From: Kriegella aquimaris
Lineage (GTDB): Bacteria; Bacteroidota; Bacteroidia; Flavobacteriales; Flavobacteriaceae
Length of the DNA: 43,490 bases
NCBI RefSeq assembly: GCF_900103215.1
Contig: NZ_FNGV01000001.1
Span: forward strand, 1,201,375 to 1,244,864
Direction of reading: 5' to 3'
Positions within the stretch are counted from its first letter, which is position 1. Each line of letters starts with the position of its first letter. Below are positions 34,426 to 43,407 of this stretch, piece after piece. The notes under the pieces were generated by a model. The model ran no database searches. It was given only the letters and a program-made list of their open reading frames with translations, and had not been told where the DNA came from. The position numbers and the translations under genes were made by a program.

Positions 34426-36935
34426 ATAATAAAAAAACTATCCCAAAGTTTCTGCAAGGCGGCGGCGAAATGGGCCAAATAATGCGGGATAAAGATTGGG
34501 AGTCACATGTTTTAGGTGATCCTGTAAACTGGCCACTTGCCCTAAAATTTGCAATCAGTACTATGCTGAATACCAAGTTTCCGAATTTCATTTTTTGGGG
34601 AGCGGATTTTCGCTGTTTTTATAACGATGCTTACCGCCCAAGTTTGGGGAAAGATGGTAAGCATCCTTCGATTTTAGGCGAAAAGGGAAAAGAAGCATGG
34701 TCTGAAATTTGGGATACGATACACCCACTCCTCCAACAGGTCTGGCAGACGGGCGAGGCAACTTGGAGCGAAAACCAGCTCATCCCTTTCTATCGCAACG
34801 GACAAATCGAAAACATTTACTGGACGTTCAGTTACAGCCCCCTAATCAGCGATGATGAAAGTATCGGAGGCGTTTTGACCACCTGCACCGAAACTACGGA
34901 AGCAGTACTCAATCTACAGAAATTGGAAGAAAGTGAGGATCTTTTAAAATTTGCCATTGACTCGGCCGAACTTGGCACTTGGGATTATAACCCGCAAACA
35001 AATGAATTTAGTGGCAATGAAAGACTTAAAAACTGGTTCGGCATCGCTAACGACGATAGTATAGAATTGCCTGCAGCCATGAATGTAATTCTTCCAAAAG
35101 ACCGATCTCGGGTTGCTGATGCCATCAAAAAAGCTTTAGGTGGCTTCAACCAAGGTAAGTATGACATTACATATTCAATAAAGAATCAAAAAAACCATGA
35201 GGTGAAAATTGTACGGGCCCTTGGCAAGTCATGGTTTAATAAAAATGGAGAAGCTTACCGTTTTAATGGAACATTACATGACGTTACCGAACAGGAGAAA
35301 TCTGCTGAAGAAATAAAGATTGCAAACCGGCGTATCAAAAACGAGAAAGATCGGTTTAAGAATATCATCCAAAACGCGCCTGCGGGTATCGCCATTTTTA
35401 AAGGGCCAGAATGTTTGGTAGAAATGGCGAACATCTCTCTCTTAGATATTCTCGATAAAACCTCAAGTGAATTAATTGGAAAAGCACTTTTTCAGGTATT
35501 ACCCGAAATAGAGGTGGAAGCTAGTCCATTATTCGAAGAAGTACGACGCAAACGTAAATCAGTTCGAGGCACCGAATTTAAGTTGCCCATCAAAAGAAAA
35601 GGCAAAATGGAAATTGCCTATTTTGATTTTATCCTTCATCCTGTAAATGAAGAAAGTGATGACCATTTAGAAATCATGTTGGTGGCCAACGAAGTGACCG
35701 ATTATGTCACTGCCAGAAATGTTCTGACAGAAAACGAATATCAATTTAAAAATCTGGTAATGCAATCGCCGATAGCAAAGGCAATCTTCAGAGGAACGGA
35801 TTTAAAAATTGAAATGGCAAATAATCGAATGTTAAATCATTTTTGGGGAAAAACTTGGGATGACGTTATCGGCAAAAATCTTATTGACGTATTTCCTGAA
35901 CTTAAAGACCAGCAGTACATCAGCGAGTTGAAAGAGGTTATACGAACCGGTCAAGCCATACGGAACCAAGAGTCTAAAGGCATGCATTTTAAAGATGGCA
36001 AAAAATTTGAGTTCTATATAGATTATGTGTACTTGCCCTTAAAAGAGATAGACGGATCCATTTCCGGTGTTATGATTACGGTTACCGACGTTACTGATCA
36101 GTTTTTAGCCAAAGAGAAGTTGGTCAACTTCTCCAAAGAACTTAAAGAGCAAGTCAAAGAACGTACCGCATTATTGAACCACGCCAATAAGAAATTGCAA
36201 AACTCCATTAAAAAACTGGAAAACGCCAATGACGAATTGGAGTCATTCGCATACGTTTCAAGTCATGACCTACAAGAACCATTACGAAAAATACAGATAT
36301 ACACTTCTCGGATTTTAGAACAGGAGCAAAAGAGCCTTACAGAGACAGGCAAAAAATATTTCGACAAAATTACGGTCTCGGCAAGCCGAATGCGTACGCT
36401 GATAGATGACCTTTTAGCTTTCTCACGAATGGAGGAAAGCAAAACAGAATTCAAGCCGACCAACCTCAATGAGGTTTTGAATGAGGTTATAGAAAATCTA
36501 TCTATAAAAATCGAAAATACAGGGGCGAAAATTAGCAGTTCAAGCTTACCGACGGTCAAAGCCGTTCCTTTTCAAATGCACCAAGTTTTTAGTAATCTAC
36601 TGGGCAATGCCCTGAAGTTTTCAAAAAAAAACAGAAAGCCCTTAATTGAAATCAGTTCGAAATCGGTTAATCGTAAAGAATTGATAAATTTAGGTTTGAA
36701 CACAAGTAGAACCTATTGTAAAGTTACCGTCAAGGATAACGGAATCGGCTTTGCGAATGAAATGGGCGAACACATTTTCGAAGTATTTAAGCGTTTGCAC
36801 GGTAAAAGTGAATATGAAGGCACTGGGATGGGACTGACAATAGTGAAGAAAATTATCGTAAATCATGATGGAGCGATTCAGGCTTCGGGAATGGAAGGGG
36901 AAGGTGCTACCTTTACTATATACCTTCCCATTTAA
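34416..36935 (+). CDS. Multi-PAS histidine kinase
   Basis: The 839-residue product has no clear membrane span and should be cytosolic. An opening GGGEMGQIMRDKDW and LGDPVNWPLALK, then FWGADFRCFYNDAY, mark a first PAS-like sensor. Further PAS domains lie at about 165-290, 315-430 and 440-560. A coiled coil leads to HisKA (YVSSHDLQEPLRKIQ, His617) and an ATPase domain (DNGIGFANEMGEHIF, GTGMGLTIVKK). The SHDLQEPLRKI form is that of phytochrome-like kinases. No GAF chromophore domain is seen; what the PAS domains bind is unknown. The start overlaps the receiver gene by 10 bases, and a third receiver lies 131 bases downstream. Confidence 0.92.
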   Translation: MGVDNKKTIPKFLQGGGEMGQIMRDKDWESHVLGDPVNWPLALKFAISTMLNTKFPNFIFWGADFRCFYNDAYRPSLGKDGKHPSILGEKGKEAWSEIWDTIHPLLQQVWQTGEATWSENQLIPFYRNGQIENIYWTFSYSPLISDDESIGGVLTTCTETTEAVLNLQKLEESEDLLKFAIDSAELGTWDYNPQTNEFSGNERLKNWFGIANDDSIELPAAMNVILPKDRSRVADAIKKALGGFNQGKYDITYSIKNQKNHEVKIVRALGKSWFNKNGEAYRFNGTLHDVTEQEKSAEEIKIANRRIKNEKDRFKNIIQNAPAGIAIFKGPECLVEMANISLLDILDKTSSELIGKALFQVLPEIEVEASPLFEEVRRKRKSVRGTEFKLPIKRKGKMEIAYFDFILHPVNEESDDHLEIMLVANEVTDYVTARNVLTENEYQFKNLVMQSPIAKAIFRGTDLKIEMANNRMLNHFWGKTWDDVIGKNLIDVFPELKDQQYISELKEVIRTGQAIRNQESKGMHFKDGKKFEFYIDYVYLPLKEIDGSISGVMITVTDVTDQFLAKEKLVNFSKELKEQVKERTALLNHANKKLQNSIKKLENANDELESFAYVSSHDLQEPLRKIQIYTSRILEQEQKSLTETGKKYFDKITVSASRMRTLIDDLLAFSRMEESKTEFKPTNLNEVLNEVIENLSIKIENTGAKISSSSLPTVKAVPFQMHQVFSNLLGNALKFSKKNRKPLIEISSKSVNRKELINLGLNTSRTYCKVTVKDNGIGFANEMGEHIFEVFKRLHGKSEYEGTGMGLTIVKKIIVNHDGAIQASGMEGEGATFTIYLPI

Positions 36936-37066
36936 CAAAGCTTAAAAATCTATTCTGTTCCTAAAGCGCAAGATTTTTCCGAGGTACTGATTTTTTTTTT
37001 TGCAATGCTTGATAGTCATATCAATTTTTGTACGTACTTTGAATAGCAACACAACACCGAGAATGA

Positions 37067-37519
37067 ATGACCAAAAAGAGCAACCTTATTAGTAGAATTA
37101 TTTTGGTCGATGACGACGAAGATGACAGAGATCTCTTCGCCGAGGCTTTTCAAAGCCTTAACTTAAAGAGTGACTTTGTTCAGTTCAAAAATGGGCAAGA
37201 ATTGTTAGATTATATTAAGGAAATAGATCACTCGATTGCTACACTTGTTTTTCTAGATTTGAATATGCCTATAATTTCAGGAATGGAAGTTTTAAAACAA
37301 CTTCGTAAGACCCTGAATATCAATGATGTTTTTATAACCATTTATTCTACTTCCTCTTCCCAGAAAGACGTGGAAAATGCCTATAACTTTGGAGCTAACG
37401 GTTATCTAAGAAAACCTTCAAACTTCCAGCATTTGTGTAAATTGATTTATAAGGCTATAGATACCGTAACCACTAACCGAGGAAATGAAGTGGCTAAAGA
37501 AGAATTTGTATTAAAATAA
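37067..37519 (+). CDS. Single-domain response regulator (third of three)
   Basis: The 150-residue receiver shows LVDDDEDDRDLFAEAF, phospho-acceptor Asp64 in FLDLNMP, IYSTSSS and LRKPSN. It ends exactly in EEFVLK, the tail form shared with the other two lone receivers. It follows the multi-PAS kinase gene on the same strand after 131 bases, so that kinase may serve both flanking receivers. Confidence 0.9.
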   Translation: MTKKSNLISRIILVDDDEDDRDLFAEAFQSLNLKSDFVQFKNGQELLDYIKEIDHSIATLVFLDLNMPIISGMEVLKQLRKTLNINDVFITIYSTSSSQKDVENAYNFGANGYLRKPSNFQHLCKLIYKAIDTVTTNRGNEVAKEEFVLK

Positions 37520-37612
37520 AATTAATTTAATCGTACCGTTTTGTCGCTCCTAATAAATTCGTCCTTTACCACCTAAAACTGAGTTGTAAAAATCTATTTC
37601 TTGCAGATAGAA

Positions 37613-38062
37613 TCAAATAAATACTCCAAAAACTAGTGCAGCACTAGCTCCAAAGATGCAATGTGCCATCAGCAATTGTATTATAAACTCCTTTACATCG
37701 GTCTCGGGGGCATTGGCATGAAAAACAAAAAGTCCCAACCAACCAACAGCACCCACCACTCCAGCTATAAATCCCAGAATTCCACCAAGCCAAATAGTCA
37801 TTGGCCAAGCAGAGAGTAAGAAAACGCAATACATCCAAATCGCGACGATGATTCCGATAACATAGTGTATAAACCAGCCCCAAACAGCATTTTCGTTGTT
37901 TACTTCTGGAAGACACTTTGTATTATCGATGAACTTATTGAGGAGCTGTGCTTCATTAAATTCACGATTTCGGATTTTGGAAACCACGTGACTGAATATG
38001 GTCATAACTGTAGTTGCTACGACGCCAGCAAGAAGAATGACATAAATTGCAGTTGTACCCAT
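37613..38062 (-). CDS. Small four-span membrane protein, unknown function
   Basis: The 149-residue product has four predicted membrane spans (YVILLAGVVATTVMTIF; WFIHYVIGIIVAIWMYCVFL; WLGGILGFIAGVVGAVGWLG; HCIFGASAALVFGVFI). A short hydrophilic loop with NREFNEAQLLNKFI follows the first. I do not recognise a named family. It is convergent with the third receiver gene and stands among stress-type genes. Confidence 0.75.
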   Translation of the reverse strand: MGTTAIYVILLAGVVATTVMTIFSHVVSKIRNREFNEAQLLNKFIDNTKCLPEVNNENAVWGWFIHYVIGIIVAIWMYCVFLLSAWPMTIWLGGILGFIAGVVGAVGWLGLFVFHANAPETDVKEFIIQLLMAHCIFGASAALVFGVFI

Positions 38063-38092
38063 TAGTAATCCAGTGTAATTCCACTCACATAT

Positions 38093-38224
38093 TTATTGAA
38101 TCGAAACTAATTTACGATTTCGATCCCAATTCCAATCATGGCAAGCTTCTATTTTAAAAACCATCTTCCATCCTTTGTCTTCTAATCTCCCTTTACATTT
38201 GTTTTTTAGTTCAGTGATAAACAT
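38093..38224 (-). CDS. Possible 43-residue protein
   Basis: A short open frame (starting MFITELKNKCKGRLEDKGWK) rich in Lys, Trp and Asp. It sits between two minus-strand genes with no overlap. No family is recognised and chance is possible. Confidence 0.3.
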   Translation of the reverse strand: MFITELKNKCKGRLEDKGWKMVFKIEACHDWNWDRNRKLVSIQ

Positions 38225-38256
38225 ATCAAATTATAAGCCTAGGCTTATAAACTTTT

Positions 38257-38628
38257 TTACCCCAACTTAGTTGAGGGCCAATTCATAATTTCGTTCTGTA
38301 TCTCTTTTGTGCTGCGTTGTTTTCTTTTTGCCAAGCGATCCATCAAAATATTAAAACTTCCTTTTTCATATTCCGTGTCTACGTCTTGCAAATCGGGATA
38401 GTTCGCCAGATATTCATCTCGTACTGCTAGCCATTGCTCTTCCAACTGCGGTTCATATTCGGTAGATTTCACGCCACCACTATCAACGGGATTCCCGAAT
38501 TTGACATTGGGTTGTTTATGGGGTACCTTCTCTTGATAGTTTTGGTCCATACCTCGATTTTGCGGAACATCGTTTTCCAAGCCTCCGTGATTTCGTTTAT
38601 TGTCTTTATGCTTGTTTTCAGTAATCAT
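38257..38628 (-). CDS. Hydrophilic conserved-type hypothetical protein
   Basis: The 123-residue product has no signal or membrane span. The first 55 residues are polar and likely disordered (ENKHKDNKRNHGG, ENDVPQNRGMDQ). A compact end follows (YLANYPDLQDVDTEYEKGSF, RLAKRKQRSTKEIQNEI). Similar small acidic-basic proteins sit in stress clusters of flavobacteria, from memory; the role is unknown. Confidence 0.7.
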   Translation of the reverse strand: MITENKHKDNKRNHGGLENDVPQNRGMDQNYQEKVPHKQPNVKFGNPVDSGGVKSTEYEPQLEEQWLAVRDEYLANYPDLQDVDTEYEKGSFNILMDRLAKRKQRSTKEIQNEIMNWPSTKLG

Positions 38629-39130
38629 TTGACGCTGTTTTGATTAATAGAAGCAAGTTAGAAAACCCTGAACTTTCCAATAGCTCAAACGGAATTATAA
38701 CTAACCTTAAAAATTTAGATAAATAATGAAGGCTCGGACGGGATTTATAAGGACGTCATTTTTTTATCGAAGTACCCCTAAGAGTAGTTCCATGTCTTTT
38801 TTTGAAAACCTATCGGTTGATTTCTGAATCTTGAAACATTTCCAACAAAATTATAGGGTTCTCAATACAGGTTGATTTTCTCTTGCAATTGGTGGATATA
38901 ATTTCCAATTCCGTTTTTCAATAGACCAAATTTCCTTGCGATTTATTCCCAATTTTTCGATTTTGTCCTTATACATTTTAAAGCCTTCCTTTTTAGAAAG
39001 GCCACAAAACCGAATTAAATAATATGATGAACCCAACCTAAATAGCAAGATAAAACCAAACCATCACTTTCTTGGTTATATTAGGGGCAGCTATATGAAT
39101 TTTATTGTAAAATACTATTTACCAATCACT
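38629..39130. other. Gene-poor stretch of about 500 bases
   Basis: It holds one doubtful minus-strand frame of 41 residues (38851-38976, starting MYKDKIEKLGINRK) without a family match. Otherwise it is promoter-type AT-rich DNA before the esterase gene. Confidence 0.4.
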
Positions 39131-40375
39131 ATGATAATTGTTAAATCAATACTTGAGAGAACGTTTATAATGGCATTGGCACTATCGTTGACCGGCCTTA
39201 TTATTTCTTGTCGGGACAGCAATAAGGTAGAGGTAACCCAAAATAATACCTTGATAGAAAAATCAAAAGTCGGGCAGACCTATCACCTCACAGAAGCAGA
39301 GGGCAAGAAATACCTTAACGAGATCAAGCAATCAATACGGACTCCGGAAGACTGGCGAACAAGGGCCAATGAAATTCGATCATTTATCTTAGAGGCTACG
39401 GATTTAGACCCGCTACCTGAAAAATGTCCACTTAATCCCATTTTTGGGGCTATAAGAAAATTTGATGGCTATCAGGTTCAAAATGTGGCATTTGAAAGCT
39501 TGCCGGGGGTTTATGTTACAGGTTCCTTATATAGCCCATTGATAACGACAGAAAAACCTGCCGGCATTCTGAGTCCACACGGCCATTGGCCTAAAAGGGA
39601 AGATTATGGTCGGTACAGACCGGATGTGCAAAACCGATGTGCATCGATGGCGCGTATGGGAGCGGTTGTTTTTTCCTATGACATGGTCGGTTATGGACAA
39701 CTTGCAGAACTTGGCTGGGTTCACGAAAGTCCCCAAACCATGAAATTACAAATTTGGAATAGTATCAGATCGGTTGATTTTTTGATCAGCATGGGCGTTG
39801 ACCCTAAAAGGATTGCCAGTACGGGCGCATCGGGCGGTGGCACCCAAACCTTTCATTTAGCTGCTGTAGACCCCCGTATTTCGGTTTCAGTTCCCGTAGT
39901 GATGGTTTCATACCGTCACTTTGGAGGGTGTGTCTGCGAACTTGGCATGGGCATACAGGAAGATGAAGGATTCAAATATAACAACGCGGAGATTGCTGCG
40001 TGCCTCGCTCCTAATCCGCTGTTATTGGTTTCAGTTGGCACAGATGCCACTGAATCTACTCCTGAGGTCGAATTTCCGTTCGAGCAGTATATCTATGGAT
40101 TATCCGGTAAATCTGAAATGGTTGAAAACGCCCATTTTCCTAACGAGCAACATGGATACGAATCAAGTAAAAGAGCCGCTGTTTATCCCTTTCTGGCCAA
40201 ACACCTTAATCTTGATCTTTCAATGGTCATGAATACCGATGGAACCGTGAACGAAGATGGGATCATCATTGAAGAAATTGAAGCCCTTTATCCTTTTGAC
40301 CAACAACATCCATTACCAAAAGAAGGTATCAGGGCCAATAAAGATGTTGTGTGGGATTGGAAAAGCAACTTATAA
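39131..40375 (+). CDS. Lipoprotein alpha/beta hydrolase, acetyl xylan esterase-like
   Basis: The product is about 414 residues with a lipoprotein signal (IMALALSLTGLIISC). The hydrolase core has LSPHGHWPKREDYGRY, the nucleophile elbow in GASGGGTQ (Ser about 234) and a late His in NEQHGYE. This matches large alpha/beta hydrolases annotated as acetyl xylan esterases in Bacteroidota and Planctomycetes; the true ester is not known. An ATG at 39095 is possible, but the one at 39131 gives a normal basic-then-hydrophobic signal, so it is preferred. The next gene starts 57 bases downstream on the same strand. Confidence 0.85.
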   Translation: MIIVKSILERTFIMALALSLTGLIISCRDSNKVEVTQNNTLIEKSKVGQTYHLTEAEGKKYLNEIKQSIRTPEDWRTRANEIRSFILEATDLDPLPEKCPLNPIFGAIRKFDGYQVQNVAFESLPGVYVTGSLYSPLITTEKPAGILSPHGHWPKREDYGRYRPDVQNRCASMARMGAVVFSYDMVGYGQLAELGWVHESPQTMKLQIWNSIRSVDFLISMGVDPKRIASTGASGGGTQTFHLAAVDPRISVSVPVVMVSYRHFGGCVCELGMGIQEDEGFKYNNAEIAACLAPNPLLLVSVGTDATESTPEVEFPFEQYIYGLSGKSEMVENAHFPNEQHGYESSKRAAVYPFLAKHLNLDLSMVMNTDGTVNEDGIIIEEIEALYPFDQQHPLPKEGIRANKDVVWDWKSNL

Positions 40376-40432
40376 ATGAGATACAAAGAAGGAAAAACAA
40401 TATAAAACATAGACCTTAAAACCAATTATGAT

Positions 40433-42487
40433 ATGAAAAATGTAATTCAATTGCTGCTGTTGATAGTTATTTTATCAGGGTGTCAACAACAGGATAGTTA
40501 TGATAAGGTGCTTTTAACCGATGATTTTAGTTCCATTCGAAGAGGCCCATACTCCGTTGATGTTGGTGCACATACCGAATATCATTATTTACATGAAGCG
40601 GCACCACGGTCTCAATGGGCGGTCTCAACTTTTACCTGGGATTCTGATTTCAAACATGCTTGGCATGTTCGTCAAGAGGGCGATGACCGTCAAATGATAC
40701 AGGTAATGACAAATGACAGAAAACAGCATACCCATCCGATGGTGGTTGCAGGTGATCATGATTGGGAAAATTATTCTGTCAGCATGCAATTCACACCGCA
40801 ATCGAAAGAATTCCAATCCGGATTGGTATTTCGGTATCGCAATGACCGAAATTATTACTTCACCGGCGTAAAAGGTGATTCGTTAATACTAAAGATGGTC
40901 GACGATGCCAAGGGGTTCCATCAGCCGTATGAGGTGATATTGGGTTCTGCTTTTGTTGGATGGGACGAAGATGAATTGTTGACTTTGAAAGTAGAAGTCG
41001 AAGACAACAAGATATCATGCAGTATTAAGGAGGTAACTATTGATGCGGAGGATGATACCTATCCTAAGGGCAAAGTCGGTCTGTTGGCCGATGTACCGAC
41101 AAAATTTCACCGAATAGAAGTCAAAACATCGAATGATGAATTGCAAAAGCTAAAAACTTCCAGGGATGCGTATACACTTGAATTGGAAAAAATCAGTGAA
41201 TCCGTGCCTGAAATGAAAGTCTGGAAAAAAATCAACACCACAGGATTCGGTGTCGGTCGAAATCTGAGATTTGGAGATTTGAATAATGACGGAACACTTG
41301 ATGTTTTGGTAGGTCAAGTAGTAAATCATGGCCCACAGGATAGAAATTCTGAATTGAGTTGCATGACCGCCATGACTTTCGACGGTGATATCCTTTGGCA
41401 AACCGGAACCCCGGACCCATGGAAGGTCAACCTGACAAGTGATGTTGCCTTTCAGATACATGATTTGGATAATGACGGAAAGTCGGAGGTAATATATACC
41501 ATGAACAGGGAATTGATCGTAGCGGACGGGGCTACTGGAAAGATTAAATATAAGAAAACGACACCGATGGTTACCGATCAGGAAGTTATCAGCCCGGAGA
41601 CGCACAATATGTTTGGAAACATCTTAGGTGATTGTCTTTATTTCTGTGATTTAAGGGGTAAGGGCTATGATAGTGATATTATTATTAAGGATAGATACGA
41701 GCGGGTTTGGGCCATGGATGATCAACTGAATATTCTTTGGTATAGCAAACTTAACACGGGACACTATCCATTTGCCTATGATGTAGATGAGGATGGAAAG
41801 GACGAGCTCCTCATCGGATACTCCCTACTGGATGATGATGGCAGCACCATGTGGACACTTGAAGATAAATTGGAAGACCATGCCGATGGCGTTGCGGTAG
41901 TAAAATATACAGAAGATGCAGATCCGATTGTCATGTGCGCAGCCAGCGATGAAGGCCTATTCTTTGCCGACCTTGATGGGAAGATTACAAAGCATCACTA
42001 CATAGGGCATGGGCAGAACCCCGCGGTAGCCAATTTTAGGGATGACTTACCGGGACTGGAAACCATTTCCATGAATTTCTGGGGCAATCAAGGTATTATA
42101 CATTTTTATGATGCGAGCGGGGATATTTATCACGATTTTGAACCCAATCAATATGGCAGTATGCTATTGCCAGTGAATTGGACGGGAAAATCCGAGGAAT
42201 TCTTCATTGTGAACCCGAACGTTGATGAGGGGGGTGTATTCGATGGTTGGGGCCGGAAGGTCTTGGATTTTCCTGATGATGGCCATCCCGACATGTGCAA
42301 TGCGGTGATGGACATTACAGGAGACGGTAGGGACGAGATTGTAGTATGGGATCCCAACGCTATTTGGGTTTATACCCAAGAGGATAATTCATCCCAAGAT
42401 AAAGTATATAAGCCACTTCGAAATCCACTTTACAATTACTCAAACTATCAAACCACAATTTCATTGCCCAATTGGGAAGAGTTATAA
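40433..42487 (+). CDS. Lipoprotein with concanavalin-like and FG-GAP/lyase-like beta-propeller domains
   Basis: The 684-residue product has a lipoprotein signal (LLLIVILSGC, Cys17). Residues of about 25-225 look like a concanavalin/laminin-G type sugar-binding or DUF1080-like sandwich (DWENYSVSMQF, SGLVFRYRNDRNYYF). The rest is a beta-propeller with repeated Asp-rich FG-GAP loops (FGDLNNDGTLDVLVG, HDLDNDGKSEVIY, DVDEDGKDELLIG, DITGDGRDEIVVW). The pattern recalls rhamnogalacturonan lyases of family 11, but catalytic residues cannot be assigned, so it may be a lyase or a binding protein. It is co-directional with the esterase gene, suggesting joint action on a decorated polysaccharide. Confidence 0.78.
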   Translation: MKNVIQLLLLIVILSGCQQQDSYDKVLLTDDFSSIRRGPYSVDVGAHTEYHYLHEAAPRSQWAVSTFTWDSDFKHAWHVRQEGDDRQMIQVMTNDRKQHTHPMVVAGDHDWENYSVSMQFTPQSKEFQSGLVFRYRNDRNYYFTGVKGDSLILKMVDDAKGFHQPYEVILGSAFVGWDEDELLTLKVEVEDNKISCSIKEVTIDAEDDTYPKGKVGLLADVPTKFHRIEVKTSNDELQKLKTSRDAYTLELEKISESVPEMKVWKKINTTGFGVGRNLRFGDLNNDGTLDVLVGQVVNHGPQDRNSELSCMTAMTFDGDILWQTGTPDPWKVNLTSDVAFQIHDLDNDGKSEVIYTMNRELIVADGATGKIKYKKTTPMVTDQEVISPETHNMFGNILGDCLYFCDLRGKGYDSDIIIKDRYERVWAMDDQLNILWYSKLNTGHYPFAYDVDEDGKDELLIGYSLLDDDGSTMWTLEDKLEDHADGVAVVKYTEDADPIVMCAASDEGLFFADLDGKITKHHYIGHGQNPAVANFRDDLPGLETISMNFWGNQGIIHFYDASGDIYHDFEPNQYGSMLLPVNWTGKSEEFFIVNPNVDEGGVFDGWGRKVLDFPDDGHPDMCNAVMDITGDGRDEIVVWDPNAIWVYTQEDNSSQDKVYKPLRNPLYNYSNYQTTISLPNWEEL

Positions 42488-42894
42488 TAAACATGGAGAA
42501 TTAAAATAGATTGAAGGTAAAGTTCAAGAAGGATAAGATGCTTGATCATTGGAAGAGTATGAATCTATGATAGGTACCGTAAAATCGGCAATGTCATCCG
42601 AGGCCAAAATTGTTAAAACTGGGGCTATTGGAGAAGCTGTGTTGGCGCTGATCGAAGTAGCCAAACTTAGTCCTTTAACTGAAATTGGGCATTTCTACTG
42701 GTAAAGCAAAATATTAAAAAGATAATTGGACGGAAGAGTATATTTCTTGGCAAACTAATTTTATAAGTCATATGCCCCATAACTTTTAAGAATTATATAG
42801 GACAAATATTGATTGATTTATAGTACTATTTGTATTTATGTTGTCAGTTCATATTTGGATGTGGTTTACCATAAATCTCTTCCAGCAATAGGGG
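42488..42894 (+). other. Gene-poor stretch with a possible gene remnant
   Basis: A 45-residue frame at 42567-42704 (MIGTVKSAMSSEAKIVKTGA at its start) looks protein-like in composition but matches no family I know and may be debris. No promoter or terminator is clear. Confidence 0.35.
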
Positions 42895-43170
42895 ATGGAT
42901 TACTACGATTACCTGAACCTCGGCTTTCGTATTACAGCAGCGGCTGGTAGTGACATCCCCTGGGGATCTACGCTAGGCGAAGTTCGAACCTTTGTATTTA
43001 CCGGTGATACGTTCTCGGCAGATTCCTGGTTCAAAGGACTGAAAAAGGGACATACCTTCGTATCCAACGGCCCGGCCCTGTTCCTCGAAGCGGACGGATC
43101 CCTTCCGGGAACAGAGATTACCCTTAGCAAGGGATCTGTAACCAATCTTCCTACCAGAAAAACCAGTTGA
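42895..43170 (+). pseudogene. Truncated CehA/McbA-type metallohydrolase fragment
   Basis: The frame encodes 91 residues (YYDYLNLGFRITAAAGSDIP, WFKGLKKGHTFVSNGP) that match the C-terminal part of PHP-like CehA/McbA metallohydrolases. The N-terminal catalytic part is missing and a TAG lies two codons before the ATG. Downstream, the frame ends early after LPTRKTS. It is a decayed fragment next to a mobile element, not a working gene. Confidence 0.7.
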
Positions 43171-43407
43171 GTTTTTGAGCTAACGGTCGTACCTTTAGAC
43201 TAGGCTCCTTGTCAAGGCCGGTTTTAGCAGTGGTGCCTAAAAAGCCCGAGCGCAATCAAGGTCCGGATGCAAAAAGTAGGGGATATAATTTCTTTACTTG
43301 GGTTAGAGTTGAATGGTGATGCCCTTGTGGCAATCCCGATTGGAATAATTTCAAAATATGTAGTTGCATCCCCTGGGGCTTTTTATCAACCACTAAAAGT
43401 TCTTATC
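43171..43407 (+). mobile_element. Probable left end of an IS110-family element
   Basis: Non-coding DNA between the broken gene and the IS110 transposase start. In the IS110 group this left non-coding end encodes the bridge RNA. One small hairpin, TGCC (43320-43323) / GGCA (43329-43332), is seen; the exact element border is not visible. Confidence 0.45.
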
